Under the pieces are notes generated by a model. That model was not told the DNA's origin and ran no database searches. It worked only from the letters and a program-made list of their open reading frames with translations. DNA of 64,000 nucleotides from Druceiella hillmani. Taxonomy: Eukaryota; Arthropoda; Insecta; Lepidoptera; Hepialidae. The stretch is taken from contig JAYKKI010000005.1 of the NCBI GenBank assembly GCA_039881145.1, positions 23,121,501-23,185,500 of the forward strand. Direction: 5' to 3'. Positions 37,307 to 49,230 of the stretch are shown piece by piece (positions within the stretch are counted from its first letter, which is position 1; every line of letters starts with the position of its first letter). Both the position numbers and the translations under genes were made by a program.

Positions 37307-37496
37307 ATTCTGATTGTGTTGAATATATTTGGCGTTAATTTTGTAGAAATTCATTATTCGCAATTAAATGAAACTACGTGATGTAGCATTATTTCTACTT
37401 TCTCTAAATTCTTTACCTAGGTCGTGGTAAAGAACTTAAAGAAAATAGAAATAATACTACATCACGTAGTTTCAATTAATTGCGAATTCTGATTGT
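37307..37496 (+). mobile_element. Foldback (long-hairpin) element, copy 3, shortest, with 11-bp direct repeats
   Basis: The lead 'gttgaatatatttggcgtta' (from 37318) is followed by the left arm 'gcaattaaatgaaactacgt' through 'ttctttacc', then almost immediately by the right arm 'gtggtaaagaacttaaag' ending at 37485. The apex has been lost down to a few bases. The direct repeat 'attctgattgt' flanks it at 37307-37317 and 37486-37496. No coding capacity. Confidence 0.9.
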
Positions 37497-38061
37497 AGTC
37501 ATATTATTCCTAATTTTGTTTTAGTTTATTTTGTTCTTGTCTTTTATTAGATTATTCTTATCCTTGAAGTATTATTTAAAGTGTTGATATTATACATTTC
37601 CATAAATGGTAAGATTTAAAAGATAAATATAAAAAATCTAAACAGTAGCAGGACACAACCAAAAAATATATTATAGCAATTACTATTAATAGACTATTCG
37701 CTAATAAATGTTTATTAATTAACTTTTAATAAATTTCGCCTCTATACTTCTGAAGTAATGACTACAGTAAAAAAAGAGAAAATATGTAAAGTACTAAATG
37801 AAATCAGTAGCCAAGTAAATAATATTGTTCCAGATTCTAGATGAAGAAATGACATTAAAATTATATATGCATCAAAAACAAAGAAAGAATATATCAAACT
37901 TTTAGTTCAAAAAAGCAAGTATTAAACTAATTTTAGCAATTTAAAATTAATAATTGTAGTTCTAATTTACTCTTTACTCAAAAAAATTTAAAAAAAATTA
38001 AAGTGTTAATACAAAAATGATACCACAGTTTTTAATTTTTTTTCATAATTTTAAAAATATT
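37497..38061. other. AT-rich non-coding stretch
   Basis: No supported feature seen. Confidence 0.5.
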
Positions 38062-38120
38062 TTAAATTACAACTTCGCAAGTTAGTGGAAAAGGCACTAA
38101 CTTGCGAAGTTGTAATTTAA
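38062..38120. repeat. Perfect 26-bp palindrome with a 7-base loop
   Basis: Arm 38062-38087 ('ttaaattacaacttcgcaag...') is exactly complementary to 38095-38120. The loop is 'gaaaagg'. No mismatch is seen, and there is no resemblance to the foldback family. Confidence 0.97.
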
Positions 38121-41100
38121 TTGCTTGCATTTGATTTTATTTTAAATTAATCTTATCGAAAGAAATCTAATATGATAGTTTACATAGAAAATAAGATTAT
38201 ATATTTCGGAAGGAAATTAACAAAATATGTGAGGTCATATGAGTCTTAACTCTTATGCAGTTGGTGAAATCATTCATAGTTATCAAAATCAAAACTAAGG
38301 GTATTTTAATTAACTTTATTAATAATGAATGAATAAAAAAAACAAAATAATATTATAACTGTTCATCATCTTATTCACAAGTGTTAAAGTTTATAACAGT
38401 TAAATAAAAAACTAAGTTACTAGTTTTTGCAGGTATATAAACATATCAAGACCCTACCTTACATCAAATCGTAATCTGGAAAAATAAGGCTTTGATGGAC
38501 TAGGTAGAATAAAAAGACCTTACATAAAAGTTCTATTGAAGACTAAATATATTATATGTATATTACTGATGTATTTCGAATTTCATTCTCAGATCCTGTG
38601 AGGGAATTAATGTACTATCCATTTTTGGGAATTAATATCCATTTCAGAGAATTAACATACAACCCAGGACAGATCGGTTCAAGAAATTATAGTACTGTAT
38701 AGAAATTAATGTAACGTTACAGTTGTATTACGTTATATCCGGTTGAGTGTATAGAAAGTATTCTCATATTCTTCTCCTATATAATTTAATACGATCAGAG
38801 AACTGCCAGATTTTTCATGATCATTTGCTACGTTCTAATATGCCATGTTATAAAAAAGGGATAAGATTTCATCATCAATTAAGAATATCCATTAGAATAA
38901 TAAAAATTAACAATTAAGAAAATGATCATGAAACGTTCTACATTATTACTATATAGAATATTCAAAAACTGTAAAAGATCCAAATTATGTCTGAAATACG
39001 CTACATATTCTAAAAAACATTACGAAAATGCGATTATTTCCTTTTAAATTTCGTTTACCTAAATAGTCCTCTTAAGCGCTAACAATTCCATTTTAGCCGA
39101 ATAACAACTTTATTTTCGACACGTTTTCATTAATTGTGTCCGCGTACACTCGAGGTTCGTATAGATGTCGGAAACGGGACTAATTTGTTTAATTTGACCG
39201 TGTGTTTACGCTCGTTCGTAACGAAGGATAAATTTAACTCTTGTTCTTGTAATTGCTACATGAGATAATCGATGAATATGGCGATCTAGGCAAAAAATAT
39301 GATCGTACACTTTTTACAAAATATGTAAATCGTCAGTATTCATATGAAGATTCAAGTTTTGGTTATAAAAAGATGGGCGTGTCAACAGAAGACTATAAAT
39401 AAATTGAGCATTAGTCTTTTTTTACGTGGAGGATCCTGCACCAGTAGGTAGTGTTCCGTATGTTAATAATGTATTATCTGTTCTGAAAAAATAACTTCAA
39501 TAAAAAAGATTAATGTTTCTCTTTTAAAAATAACTCTTTTTATATATGTTGCGTCATTTTTGGCCTTTAATCTTACAATAAAAGAGATTAGATTAAGTGA
39601 TTTCCGTTGAACGCTTTCGATTATACTTCGAATGTATTATTAAACGGTACGTTTTATCGAATTGGTATTTCATAGGTTCTTACTTGAATTACAAAACATT
39701 TTCATTTAACGTTCCATTATTTTCTGAAATCCGATAAATTCAAAGCAAGCATTGAATATTACCTATCACTATATTAAATTTTGACCGCCATAACACTTTG
39801 GTATATAATAAGATCTATAAAGCCTCTAGAATGTTCTATTTATCTAACTTAAGTTATTAAAGCTATAAATATTTGAAAACTATTCACTGTAGCAATTTTA
39901 ATATTTTAACAGTTACGTTATTAAATAAATCAAGACGCAAAGCTCTAGGTTACTCATCTACGCTTCCCCAGCACAGCTCTGCAAGAACTTGGTTGCTTTT
40001 ATCTCACTTCTTTTTACAGTTAACTTTTAAATAGGAACTGTTTACAGCAATGTTTTGGTAGTTCACTTTATTTTGACGAGTTTCTTTGAGGTCCCATGTA
40101 ACAATAATTTTAATATTTTGTCATACATATTTACCCACAGTAACAATAATTTTAATATTTTATCTAGATTTAAATTTTCTTTTTTGTTTATTGGTTTTTT
40201 TTCTATGACTCTTTAATTTATTGGATTTTGATAACTTTTGTTCACATTACCCATTCACGGTCTTTAACTTTTTTGAGACGACAAATTCCATAAAAGGCAA
40301 ACCATGTTTCTTCTTAATTGGTTGTGTTCAACAGGAGCCAATTTTGTGCAAAATGTTATTTGGATGAAATATAGTCAAACAGTTGCCATCAATCCTATCA
40401 CCCTAGAATGCGACGCAATCTGACTTCACGAGAAAGCAACAGACCCGATATTGATTATGATATTGTTAGGACTAAGTCCCTGACTGATATATAGGTATTG
40501 CGTATGTCACACATATAGGTAATTGGGTTCAATGGAAGTAGGCTCTATTGTTAATTTCGAACTTAATTTTGACAAGTTTCAATTCATGCACCAAGTAATC
40601 AGTTTTTGTTCACGGCCTTTTTATTATCATCCGAATGTCATTTAACAATCTCCTGCAAATTATTAGACGAACCGCTTAACATAATTATGCTCTCTCCCCA
40701 AGAAACGCAATCAACCCATAGGACAACATGAATTTATTCCAAATGGACTCCTTAGTATACGATATTCATATCCATCAAATGTATATGGTCAATTCATATA
40801 CTAACCCTTAACAAGACAGCTAGAGCACGCCGCCAATATAAATTTCTGCATTAGGATTATTTTGAACGCGTTCATTACAGTATTAAACCTGAAGCACTTT
40901 CCAAATGTTTAAATTATGCTGCACAATTTTTAATCTGGCTCTGGAAGTATGCTCAGAACTTCCATGTACAGAATAAGAAATAGTATGAAATAAATATTAC
41001 GCATCTCATCTAGTATGTCAATCACCCTGTGATCATAATCAAGGTCTGAAAATTCGTTTTTTTAGATAAAACGTTCCGTAGTTGGTAGATATATTTTGTG

Positions 41101-41812
41101 TCATATACCCCTATTATAATAAAATAATCAATGGACAAATCAAAGTTTTCTAGGTGTTTCAAATGTAATCATTTTTCAAAGTGAAAATATTAGTTTTAAA
41201 TAAGATCTCTGTCACAGCTACAAAACGTCGTAATTAACAAAAATATTGATGTACACAAAGAATGCTTCAACATTCAATAGTATACAAATCATTGCGAGTT
41301 TATATAACCAAAGAAGTCCTAAACGGATGACCCTGGGTATGTAAAAATATGGTTTATTTACTTGTATAATATTGTTCTACGACCAGAACTATTGTTACTT
41401 CACAATAGTAGCTTCCTACAGTTTTATACATGTTTTGCATAGAATTGCACAAAACTACTACTTGTCTATAAATACTTATAGGTACAATAATATAATGTTT
41501 CCAGATAACAGTTTTCACAGGTATATCGTACACTAAATATCTACCAAATTTCAAGTTTCTAGCTTTTCTAGAAGTAACCTATAGGTTTTGATCTGTTAGT
41601 GTGTGAATGAGTGGGTAAGTTTGGAACTACCAATTTTTTATTTTAAATATTTTGGAAAATACTCTAGATAAAAACTATAAATATTATTCTAATTTCGATT
41701 TATATTTTTGACCATAATGTATTCTGATTATAAATAGCGTGATGATAACCCACTATAATGATTGGAATAAGTTGTAAACACAATATTCATATCCACTCTT
41801 ACTAAAATTCAG
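38121..41812. other. Long AT-rich non-coding stretch
   Basis: A GC-richer patch at about 39100-39260 ('gtgtccgcgtacactcgagg', 'ccgtgtgtttacgctcgttc') may be regulatory. A duplicated 'gtaacaataattttaatatt' lies at about 40099 and 40140. 'taccaaatttcaagtttcta' followed by 'gtaacctataggttttgatc' at 41541-41602 resembles lepidopteran repeat consensus, but I could not define an element. Confidence 0.4.
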
Positions 41813-41939
41813 ACTTGTCTGGAGTTAGCATTCTCTGGAGCTACGTTACGGGGATATCAAGATAGCTGCGAAGAGCCTCAGGTGAAGGAAGCAGTGTCCA
41901 ATAGTGCGGCTCGAAGCTCGGTGGTGCACTACAGTGGAT
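41813..41939 (+). CDS. Candidate internal exon, unknown protein
   Basis: An acceptor 'ttactaaaattcag' precedes 41813 and a consensus donor 'gtaagt' begins at 41940. One of the three frames is open across all 127 bp (42 codons plus one base), while the other two contain stops. The encoded peptide begins 'TCLELAFSGATLRGYQ' and ends 'ARSSVVHYSG', a balanced non-repetitive composition. G+C is well above the flanks. The end phase fits the candidate exon at 45267: the joined codon reads Ser and the frame ends there at a TGA. I do not recognise the protein, and no upstream exon was found. Confidence 0.4.
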
Positions 41940-41941
41940 GT

Positions 41942-43499
41942 AAGTCTGTCATCACTCTATTAAGATAAATCTCAGTATTAAGAAAAAATTGTCCCATTTA
42001 ATATATTATATGTTGTTTATAATAATAAAACAACGAAATACGCGAATTTTGTTTTTATTATGAATTCATAATTAATTTACAAAAAAATTCCGAAAATAAA
42101 GAAAGATTTTGAGATTTGTTTTGGATAATCTTTTGTTATTTCCTATTCCATTTCTAGGATGGAAAGATTACAACATTAAGTTTTGGTATTTTATTTAACC
42201 TAATTAATACAGTATCATAACAGCTACATATTTTGATTCCATGTCTCAGGTTCGGTTTACCGTAATAACACTGATCCATGGATTTGTACGAAACAAATTC
42301 GGCACTTGATATTTGTACATCACTGTATATCCAATAAATAAAATTATATGTATAAATAACGGATCACTGAGCTTTACATTACACTATTGTTCCTTCTTTT
42401 GTTTGTTTATTTTCATATATTTTCCGTATTTGCAAAAAAAAACAACAATGGACAACTATGTTTTTTAAAAAATTTTTTAAATGTACTTGTCATATTCTAC
42501 ATAACCGACAAGAATAACGCACTTGTATGCGCACGATTTACGTGACTGCCTTGATGAGGACGGGCTACGCGAGATGAAAGACCTGTACGTAATTAATTTT
42601 GTAAACTTAATTTGCTCACATTGTAATTAAACACGATGTATCGAAGAAGGATTTTTTTCTTGCAAACTGAATAAATGTTCGTAATATCTAATTGCTGTTT
42701 GTTATTCATAGCAAATATGAACTAAAATGGTGGTTTTACAAAAAGGTTTTACAATGTCTATCTGTTTATTGAGACGTTAAATATTCTACTTTCACCGTTA
42801 TGAATAATTACTTTATTTCTATTAGGAATTGAGTTGTGGAATAAAAACTAGCAAAGATCACTAGGAATTCATATAAATGAAGAAAATATTGAACCCGCTG
42901 CCTAATCGTTTCCTTATCAGAGTTATCATCTTTAAAAAAATATTAATAAAGTATTAATCCACGCGATATTTTTCAAGTCGGTTGTACAACCCTACGGGCG
43001 CGTAGACTATAAAACATTATAATAATTGTGATAATATTGATCGCGGCTGAGACAGTAGATTAAATGTATATGCAGAGTTTATGCTCTTCAAAACTACTTG
43101 CTGATCACAAATCACTTCTAATTTCAAAAACTCTCACACACACACATCCATTATAAGTGTATGTTAGTCGTACTTAAATTTCCCGAGCTCCCGATCTTCC
43201 TGTCCCGCCTAGCTTAAGCAGATATCATCTTTACACGTAACATACACTTTTTTTACTGAATATCCGAATTATGTCATTGACAAATTAAAATACTTGACTT
43301 AAGATCTTGAATTACACTCTAAAAGCTTATTCACCCTGTTTATTTTCGGATATATATTTATATTAATTATTTTATTAAATTTATTGAAATTAATTGACAT
43401 GTTTCTTATTTGGAATTATATTGTATATTGATAATACTAACACAAAATCAATCATGCTGTGCCCACTGATTTTTTGTTCTCACAAGAACATTATACATT

Positions 43500-43503
<4 letters not shown>
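41942..43503. other. AT-rich non-coding stretch
   Basis: No supported feature. If the exons at 41813 and 45267 are real, this lies in the intron between them. Confidence 0.45.

Positions 43504-43565
<62 letters not shown>
43504..43565. repeat. (TA)n microsatellite
   Basis: TA dinucleotide run of about 62 bp. Confidence 0.97.
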
Positions 43566-43569
<4 letters not shown>

Positions 43570-44777
43570 TATATTCTCAAAATAAATTACTAAAATTGTG
43601 ACATTACTGTTTGTGTGCCAATAATAAATAAATAAATTAATAAATATTTATTTATCTTTGCTCGATAAATGTGTTCAAGGATCGACTGAAAAAAATTTAC
43701 CTACTCTAAACCTCTAAAAAAAAGTCCTTCTGTGCGACTGTCCTTTCTTTATTCTATCCTAATTCGTGACAATATTTGTATTTTAATGTTTCTATACACC
43801 GAGTTTATATTGTAAATTATCTTACAGTCTACCAATAAAAGTAATTTCTCAAAATGTATGGTTACGTTAAGTAGAAAATATTACTCCTATAGTAATTAAT
43901 CCACTGTATGTAGCATACATTAAAATTGTTAAATAAACAATAAGTAAACAATAATAGCTTTTGTTCACAATTATGTTAAATGACGGTTTTTTCGATGATC
44001 ACAAATTTGCTTTCATATCTTATATATATACTGGTAAATAATTAAGCCAGACCCAATCAAAACAGTAGTGGAAGTTTGCACGGACCGAAATAAATTAATT
44101 ATGGACTCGTCACTTCCAATCACTCTTTATAACACTTTATGTTATGTAATTGTGAAACAAGTCCTCCGTAACACGATGTGAGCAACAAACGCCTCACCGA
44201 AGCCATTCCATTGGCGAGTAGATACGCCCTGTGCACGTAATCTGATAAACTCGCTCAACACATTAGTGAAACTACAAAATCCTTTATACGCACAGCCATT
44301 TCCTCTCTCATTATCTTTTCCGTCTCGCTAGTCGTATTCATTACTATGTTTACTTTACGTTGCTTGCCAAGCGGGCGTCGGTGAGATTGTTCTGAATTTA
44401 AACATAAGTTGATGTCTTCATGGTTGTTTGCGAGGTTTTAATTAAATAATTTTCTTAGTAAACTTCCCCTTAGAGTTAAATATAAATGACTGTGTACTTA
44501 ACGACAAAGGTGTTTTCGTTTCACTAGTCTGATTGATGCTTTTGTTATTTTATGAACCGTGACAGATGCTAAATGGAGTTTTCTCAATATACCAACCAAA
44601 AAGTTTCTCAATATAGCAACCTGAATGCTTGCAATGTTTTTTTTTAATTCATGTTATAGTTTCAATTAAATATGTAAACTTTCATTCATTCATTTAATAT
44701 TACGGCAAGCTTGAAGACAGTGTCCACTAATAGTATGTCAAAAATCATTTCTGTCCTGAAACTATTACATATACTGT
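43566..44777. other. Non-coding stretch with a GC-richer patch
   Basis: About 44150-44400 ('agcaacaaacgcctcaccga', 'tgccaagcgggcgtcggtga') is less AT-biased and could be regulatory. No exon signal is seen. Confidence 0.35.
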
Positions 44778-44925
44778 GTGTTTACACATATCTTTATAAT
44801 CTTTATAATAACATCCTTTATAATGGAAAACTCTCTATAACGTAAACATTGCTTGATCTTGATTAGTTTGCTTTCTAACCCATACACCGATTCACCCTTT
44901 GTAACGAACCAGCCATTCTCATTAT
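44778..44925 (-). mobile_element. Partial pogo-like element (relative of 12848-13477)
   Basis: 'catcctttataatggaaaac' followed by 'tctctataacgtaaacattg' and 'cttgatcttgattag' matches the reverse complement of the right end of the 12848-13477 element. The terminus is degenerate ('gtgtgtttacacatatcttt') and the other end is absent. Confidence 0.75.
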
Positions 44926-45266
44926 TTATGTTTTAAACTACAATATAATATACACAAATCTGTAAAAAAATAACAGCAATCGAATAAAACGATTGATACG
45001 ACTTAAGAACGGTTGTTAATTCTTAAAACTTTACTATATCAAATGGAAACGATATGTGGAAGAAATTTGGTGCACGCGATGATATAACTTGATCAAATAT
45101 TAAACAAATACAAGCGCTTCTTATAATTGAATATATATGGTTCCAAACGTTAAAAAAATAAGCGACAGAAGATAAAAACAAAATTTTTTTTTGGACGAGT
45201 TGACACTTCTGTTACTGGAAACATCTCTTAAATTCGTTTTCTTCCTATTTCTCTTTTCGTCCCCAG

Positions 45267-45306
45267 CTGGCGACCGGCGGCAGAAGACGGTTTCCAACAA
45301 GTGACT
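45267..45306 (+). CDS. Candidate short terminal coding exon
   Basis: A strong pyrimidine-rich acceptor 'tttctcttttcgtccccag' ends at 45266, and a consensus donor 'gtgagt' begins at 45307, bounding 40 GC-rich bases. Read in the phase left by 41813-41939, it gives Ser, then 'GDRRQKTVSNK', then TGA at 45302-45304, so it would end the protein. 'RRQKTV' resembles a basophilic kinase site. A different frame ('WRPAAEDGFQQVT') is open through both splice sites, so it could instead be an internal microexon of another transcript. Confidence 0.35.
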
Positions 45307-45989
45307 GTGAGTGCCCCACGGTCATGATCTTCTTCCATAATTATGACCTTTGGTGACGGTTTTAGCTAATTCTAGAGTCCAATGGTCATGATCATTTTTA
45401 TTAATAAATTAACATGCATTTTCAGCAAATCGAAAATCAAATTTATGCATTTCTTTTTAACACACTTTCTGACGTAAGTAACACATTGTACAGAAATACT
45501 TGTTTATTCAGTTTCTAATCTAAGCTCTCGCATTGTTCAATTCCAGCAACTTAGAAAGATAAAACAATTTTCACTTCCACATCCGTGCTCAAGGCGCAAA
45601 ACAGAACAATGATAATTTCGCTATGACCACAAGTTCATCTGACTGTCCATTTATTACAGCATCATAATTATTTCTGTTTAATATCAGAATTAAGTAATTG
45701 ATAAAGCTTTTATATATCCCTTTTATAAAACATTCGTCAATACCTAGTATTACCAAAATTAAAGTAAAAACACAACTTTCAAAATTATTTCATCATATCC
45801 CGCTACGCATTTCACATGTCCGCACTTAACTTTCTGTACTTATTTCCAAGAGTATTAATCACACTAACGGTGAATAATACACCAGCGTTTGTATAAAAAC
45901 CAAGTCAAATATTATGTATTTAATAGCCCCAACCTATCGCCCATCATTCTGCTTCCAATAAAGCAAAGTGATTGCGTGCATATAATTCC

Positions 45990-46200
45990 ATTAGCATGCT
46001 GGCTTGCCCCTGCGTTACTCCGCAATTTTGATCGGTCACGTAAGCACGTGAGCGAAACCTGTCTCAATAATTCCTCGGCAAATTCAGGTATCGAGATGTA
46101 CCTAGAGCTGCCGCCTACCGCCCGTTCAACAATTCATTTGCGATATTTAATTGTCTTCAAACATTAACCGGCGCGGCGTTATTATTGCTTTTAACCATTT
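45990..46200. other. GC-richer patch with an E-box
   Basis: 'cggtcacgtaagcacgtgag' includes the palindromic E-box CACGTG. 'agctgccgcctaccgcccgt' and 'accggcgcggcgtta' follow. The 92-codon frame at 45889-46167 has a non-ATG start and unfamiliar sequence. A regulatory role is inferred. Confidence 0.25.
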
Positions 46201-46242
46201 TGGGTACGTCCCTATGCGCATTAATAATAAAAAATTGGAATA

Positions 46243-46573
46243 TAAATTTAGTATACGCCAAAAACATGTAAAATATATAAATGAACTATACGTATTGACA
46301 TACTTTATACGTAAATTAATATACGCCAAAACATGCAAAATATAAAAATGAAGTATACGTATTGACATACTTTATACGTAAATTAATATACGCCAAAACA
46401 TGCAAAATATAAAAATGAAGTATACGTATTGACATACTTTATACGTAAATTAATACAAAACATGCAAAATATAAAAATGAAGTATACGTATTGACATACT
46501 TTATACGTAAATTAATATACGCCAAAACATGCAAAATATAAAAATGAAGTATACGTATTGACATACTTTAGAC
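46243..46573. repeat. Minisatellite, about 67-bp unit, five copies
   Basis: 'atacgccaaaa' marks unit starts at 46253, 46321, 46388 and 46518; one further unit at about 46455 lacks 'tatacgcc'. Each unit contains 'agtatacgtattgacatact' and 'tttatacgtaaattaatata', which are partly self-complementary. The first unit is the most diverged. Open frames on both strands here are products of the repeat. Confidence 0.95.
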
Positions 46574-47639
46574 GATTAATAAATTTTATCAAAAAGGGAG
46601 GTGAAAAAGAAAATGAACAAATCAATGAAAAATGTAGGTTGACAAGGTAGAATAATTTCTCAAATATTATGGTTTCTCAAATAATATACCATAGTCCTAA
46701 AACAAATTATTTCAAAATCTTAACCGATTTCTTCTTCTGAAATGCTTCTGAAGTAATATTAGATGAATGAAACGCCACCTGGAAGAACCGAAGTTGGCTC
46801 GGTTTTTTTTATTCTTACGACACTGTAACAGCAATACATTTCATTAGTAACAGCAGTAAATTTATATATTTTTTTATTTATATAATTTATAGACTTTATA
46901 AACTAGCAGAATGTCACCACAAAATGTGGATGCATTTTTATTGTAATGAAAATGCATCTTTAATATAGTTTTTGTACATATAAATTAGGCTTTTAATCTT
47001 ACCTATCCGTTTTTAGTGCATAACGTAGCTATAATACTTTTATATTACGAATACTGGTGATATAATATTTTACAAAGTCTAGCTATTTATTTAAAATATA
47101 CATATATACGTTACCACATTTTCGTCGATTTCATTGTTAATATTGTTAGTAAAAAAATTAACTTCGAATGCAAGAAGTTTTTTTTCTATAAATTTTGTTA
47201 AAATATTACACCATAATTTTGCAACCTTCTATTGCAACATTGACAGACATATTTCACAATTTTCCATTTTTCATTGTACAAAGAAAAAATTTAATGAAAT
47301 TTTGCTTTTGAAAATGTTGCGAAAAAGAAATAAATTAATTTAGAACCATTTTTAAATCAACTACATAAAATATAATATTTTATTTTTAATGAGGTCGGTG
47401 AACAAATGCATTTGAAGAAAAGATATAGTTATATTTTTCTTACATTTGAACTATATATAACTTATTACAGTATTTTGACATTATTAAATATCCCCTGCAA
47501 ACTATAGAAAATTGCATTAAAATTGTTTCATATTTAAAGTCATTTACTTATTAGTATTAAAACTATATCTATAAACGAAAATAACCACGATGTCTAACTT
47601 AAAAATAATTAGGTGTTAAAGGGTTAATAATAGACAACA
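46574..47639. other. AT-rich non-coding stretch
   Basis: No supported feature seen. Confidence 0.5.
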
Positions 47640-47790
47640 ACAAGACCGGTTAAACCTGCTCGAACCTTGGCTGCAATGGACGATCGTTAACTCTGCCACG
47701 ATTTAGCATGATGTAATATCGAGTTTATTGTATGTTATAATTTTAGCAGCTTCCGTGTTAGCGGCCATTTGGAGGTTCGTGATTTTTTAT
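47640..47790. other. GC-richer patch, possible regulatory element
   Basis: 'aagaccggttaaacctgctc' and 'gttagcggccatttggaggt' stand out. The latter contains GCCATTT, the core bound by Pleiohomeotic/YY1. This is suggestive only. Confidence 0.25.
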
Positions 47791-48002
47791 CGTAATCTTA
47801 TATCTATTTCTTTAACGTTGATTTGTAAGTGCTTTCAAAATAGCTTTCGGTATAGTCATCGAAATTCTTTTCACTTGGAGCGACTTTGAGAAACATAAAT
47901 AAATATGACGTTATTAAGAATGGGTGACAAAGTAAAATAATGTATTAGTTAGACCAGTTTAAGAAAAATAAATTCATTTGAAAGAAAAAATATTTCCCTT
48001 AA

Positions 48003-48158
48003 AGTACTCACTCAAATACAATAAGGTAACTTGCTTAAAGTACTTAATCAAATACAATAAGGTACTTAATCAAATACAGTAAGGTGACTTACTTAAATTA
48101 CTTAATCAAATACAATAAGGTGACTTGCTTAAAGTACTTAATCAAATACAATAAGGTG
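48003..48158. repeat. Minisatellite, 36-bp unit, about five copies
   Basis: 'acttgcttaaagtacttaat' followed by 'caaatacaataaggtg' repeats in tandem. One unit is shortened by about 15 bp and others carry single substitutions. Confidence 0.95.
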
Positions 48159-48419
48159 AGATCTGTGTCCTTTCACTCGTGACTGGAATTTTTATGACTT
48201 ACAACTTTTGGGTAGTAGAGTGTGCCATGTTAAAAAAATAACATCATAAATACATTAAAATATAAATAAAAATATTTAAAAATTTATATATCCACTAAAA
48301 GTTTAATATCGTTTATGATGCCAGGATCCCGGTAGCGACGAAGAAGCTGACCGCTCTTCATATAATATACGGTCAAAAAAATGTCCATGAGATTATCAGG
48401 TGTGGTATCGATTCGTAAG

Positions 48420-48465
48420 TATAATGTGACCATCGTTGTCTACACCAGTTCAGTGAAAAATGGCG
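48420..48465 (+). promoter_or_regulatory. Candidate TATA/initiator promoter with a mini first exon
   Basis: 'TATAAT' at 48420 lies 32 bp upstream of the A of 'TTCAGT' (48449-48454), which matches the arthropod initiator TCAGT. 'ATGGCGT' at 48459-48465 is followed directly by the consensus donor 'gtaagt' at 48466. The spacing and initiator are right for an insect core promoter, but no downstream coding exon is identified. Confidence 0.3.
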
Positions 48466-48796
48466 TGTAAGTATTGAAAAAGGTGGACAGGATTTAGATA
48501 ATAAGATACATGGACATAATTGTTGTACACTTTATAACATAACTGTGCCTAAACTAAGTGAATGCCCGGACTTATTCTATACTTTTTCATTTACGGTTTC
48601 AATAAAATTAATAAGTAAGTTTTAACCACAGTTTTTCTTTCGTTTTTACGTTAATCAAAATTTATGAAATTTGATATTGTTCATTCATTATTCCTCAATA
48701 TTTAGGCATATCAATATTTTATAAATATTAACGGCATTCTATTTGTGTGTAAATAATATGATTTCATTTTCACCTAAGTCGGTATCCATCTTTAAC

Positions 48797-49092
48797 AACA
48801 AATATTGTATTGAATATAATAGGCGTTAATTTTGTAGAAATTCGTTACTCAAAATTATATAAAACTACGTAATGTAGTATTATTTCTACTTTATTTAAAT
48901 TCTTTTCATGACCTAGGTTTCGTTGTATTAAAACATCTTCAGGCGGTAAATTAGCAAAGATATATTTCTTTGCTAATTACATACCTGAATATGTTGTAAT
49001 ACAGCGAAACGTAGGTCGTGGTAAAGCATTTAAATAAAGTAGAAATAATACTACGTCACGTAGTTTCATTTAGTTTTGAACAAATATTGTAT
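48797..49092 (+). mobile_element. Foldback (long-hairpin) element, copy 4, full length, with 14-bp direct repeats
   Basis: The lead 'tgaatataataggcgttaat' (from 48811) is followed by arms running to the apex: 'aaattagcaaaga' pairs with 'tctttgctaatt'. The right arm ends near 49078. The exact direct repeat 'aacaaatattgtat' flanks the copy at 48797-48810 and 49079-49092. The arms here are more diverged than in copy 2. No coding capacity. Confidence 0.9.
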
Positions 49093-49230
49093 AAAATGTC
49101 GGACTTTAAAACAATTCACTGCAAAAAGATAAATAATGGTAAAACCGTTTACTTATCTTTTTTTTGTTAATTTATTATCACAATTATTTATCTGAAGTAT
49201 TATATACGTTTCCAGATTTCCAGGTATCCA

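Noticed and set aside
43394..43585. 63-codon frame rich in alternating Ile and Tyr
   Set aside because: It is the translation of the (TA)n microsatellite.
46147..46368. Opposing open frames on both strands
   Set aside because: Both are by-products of the 67-bp minisatellite.
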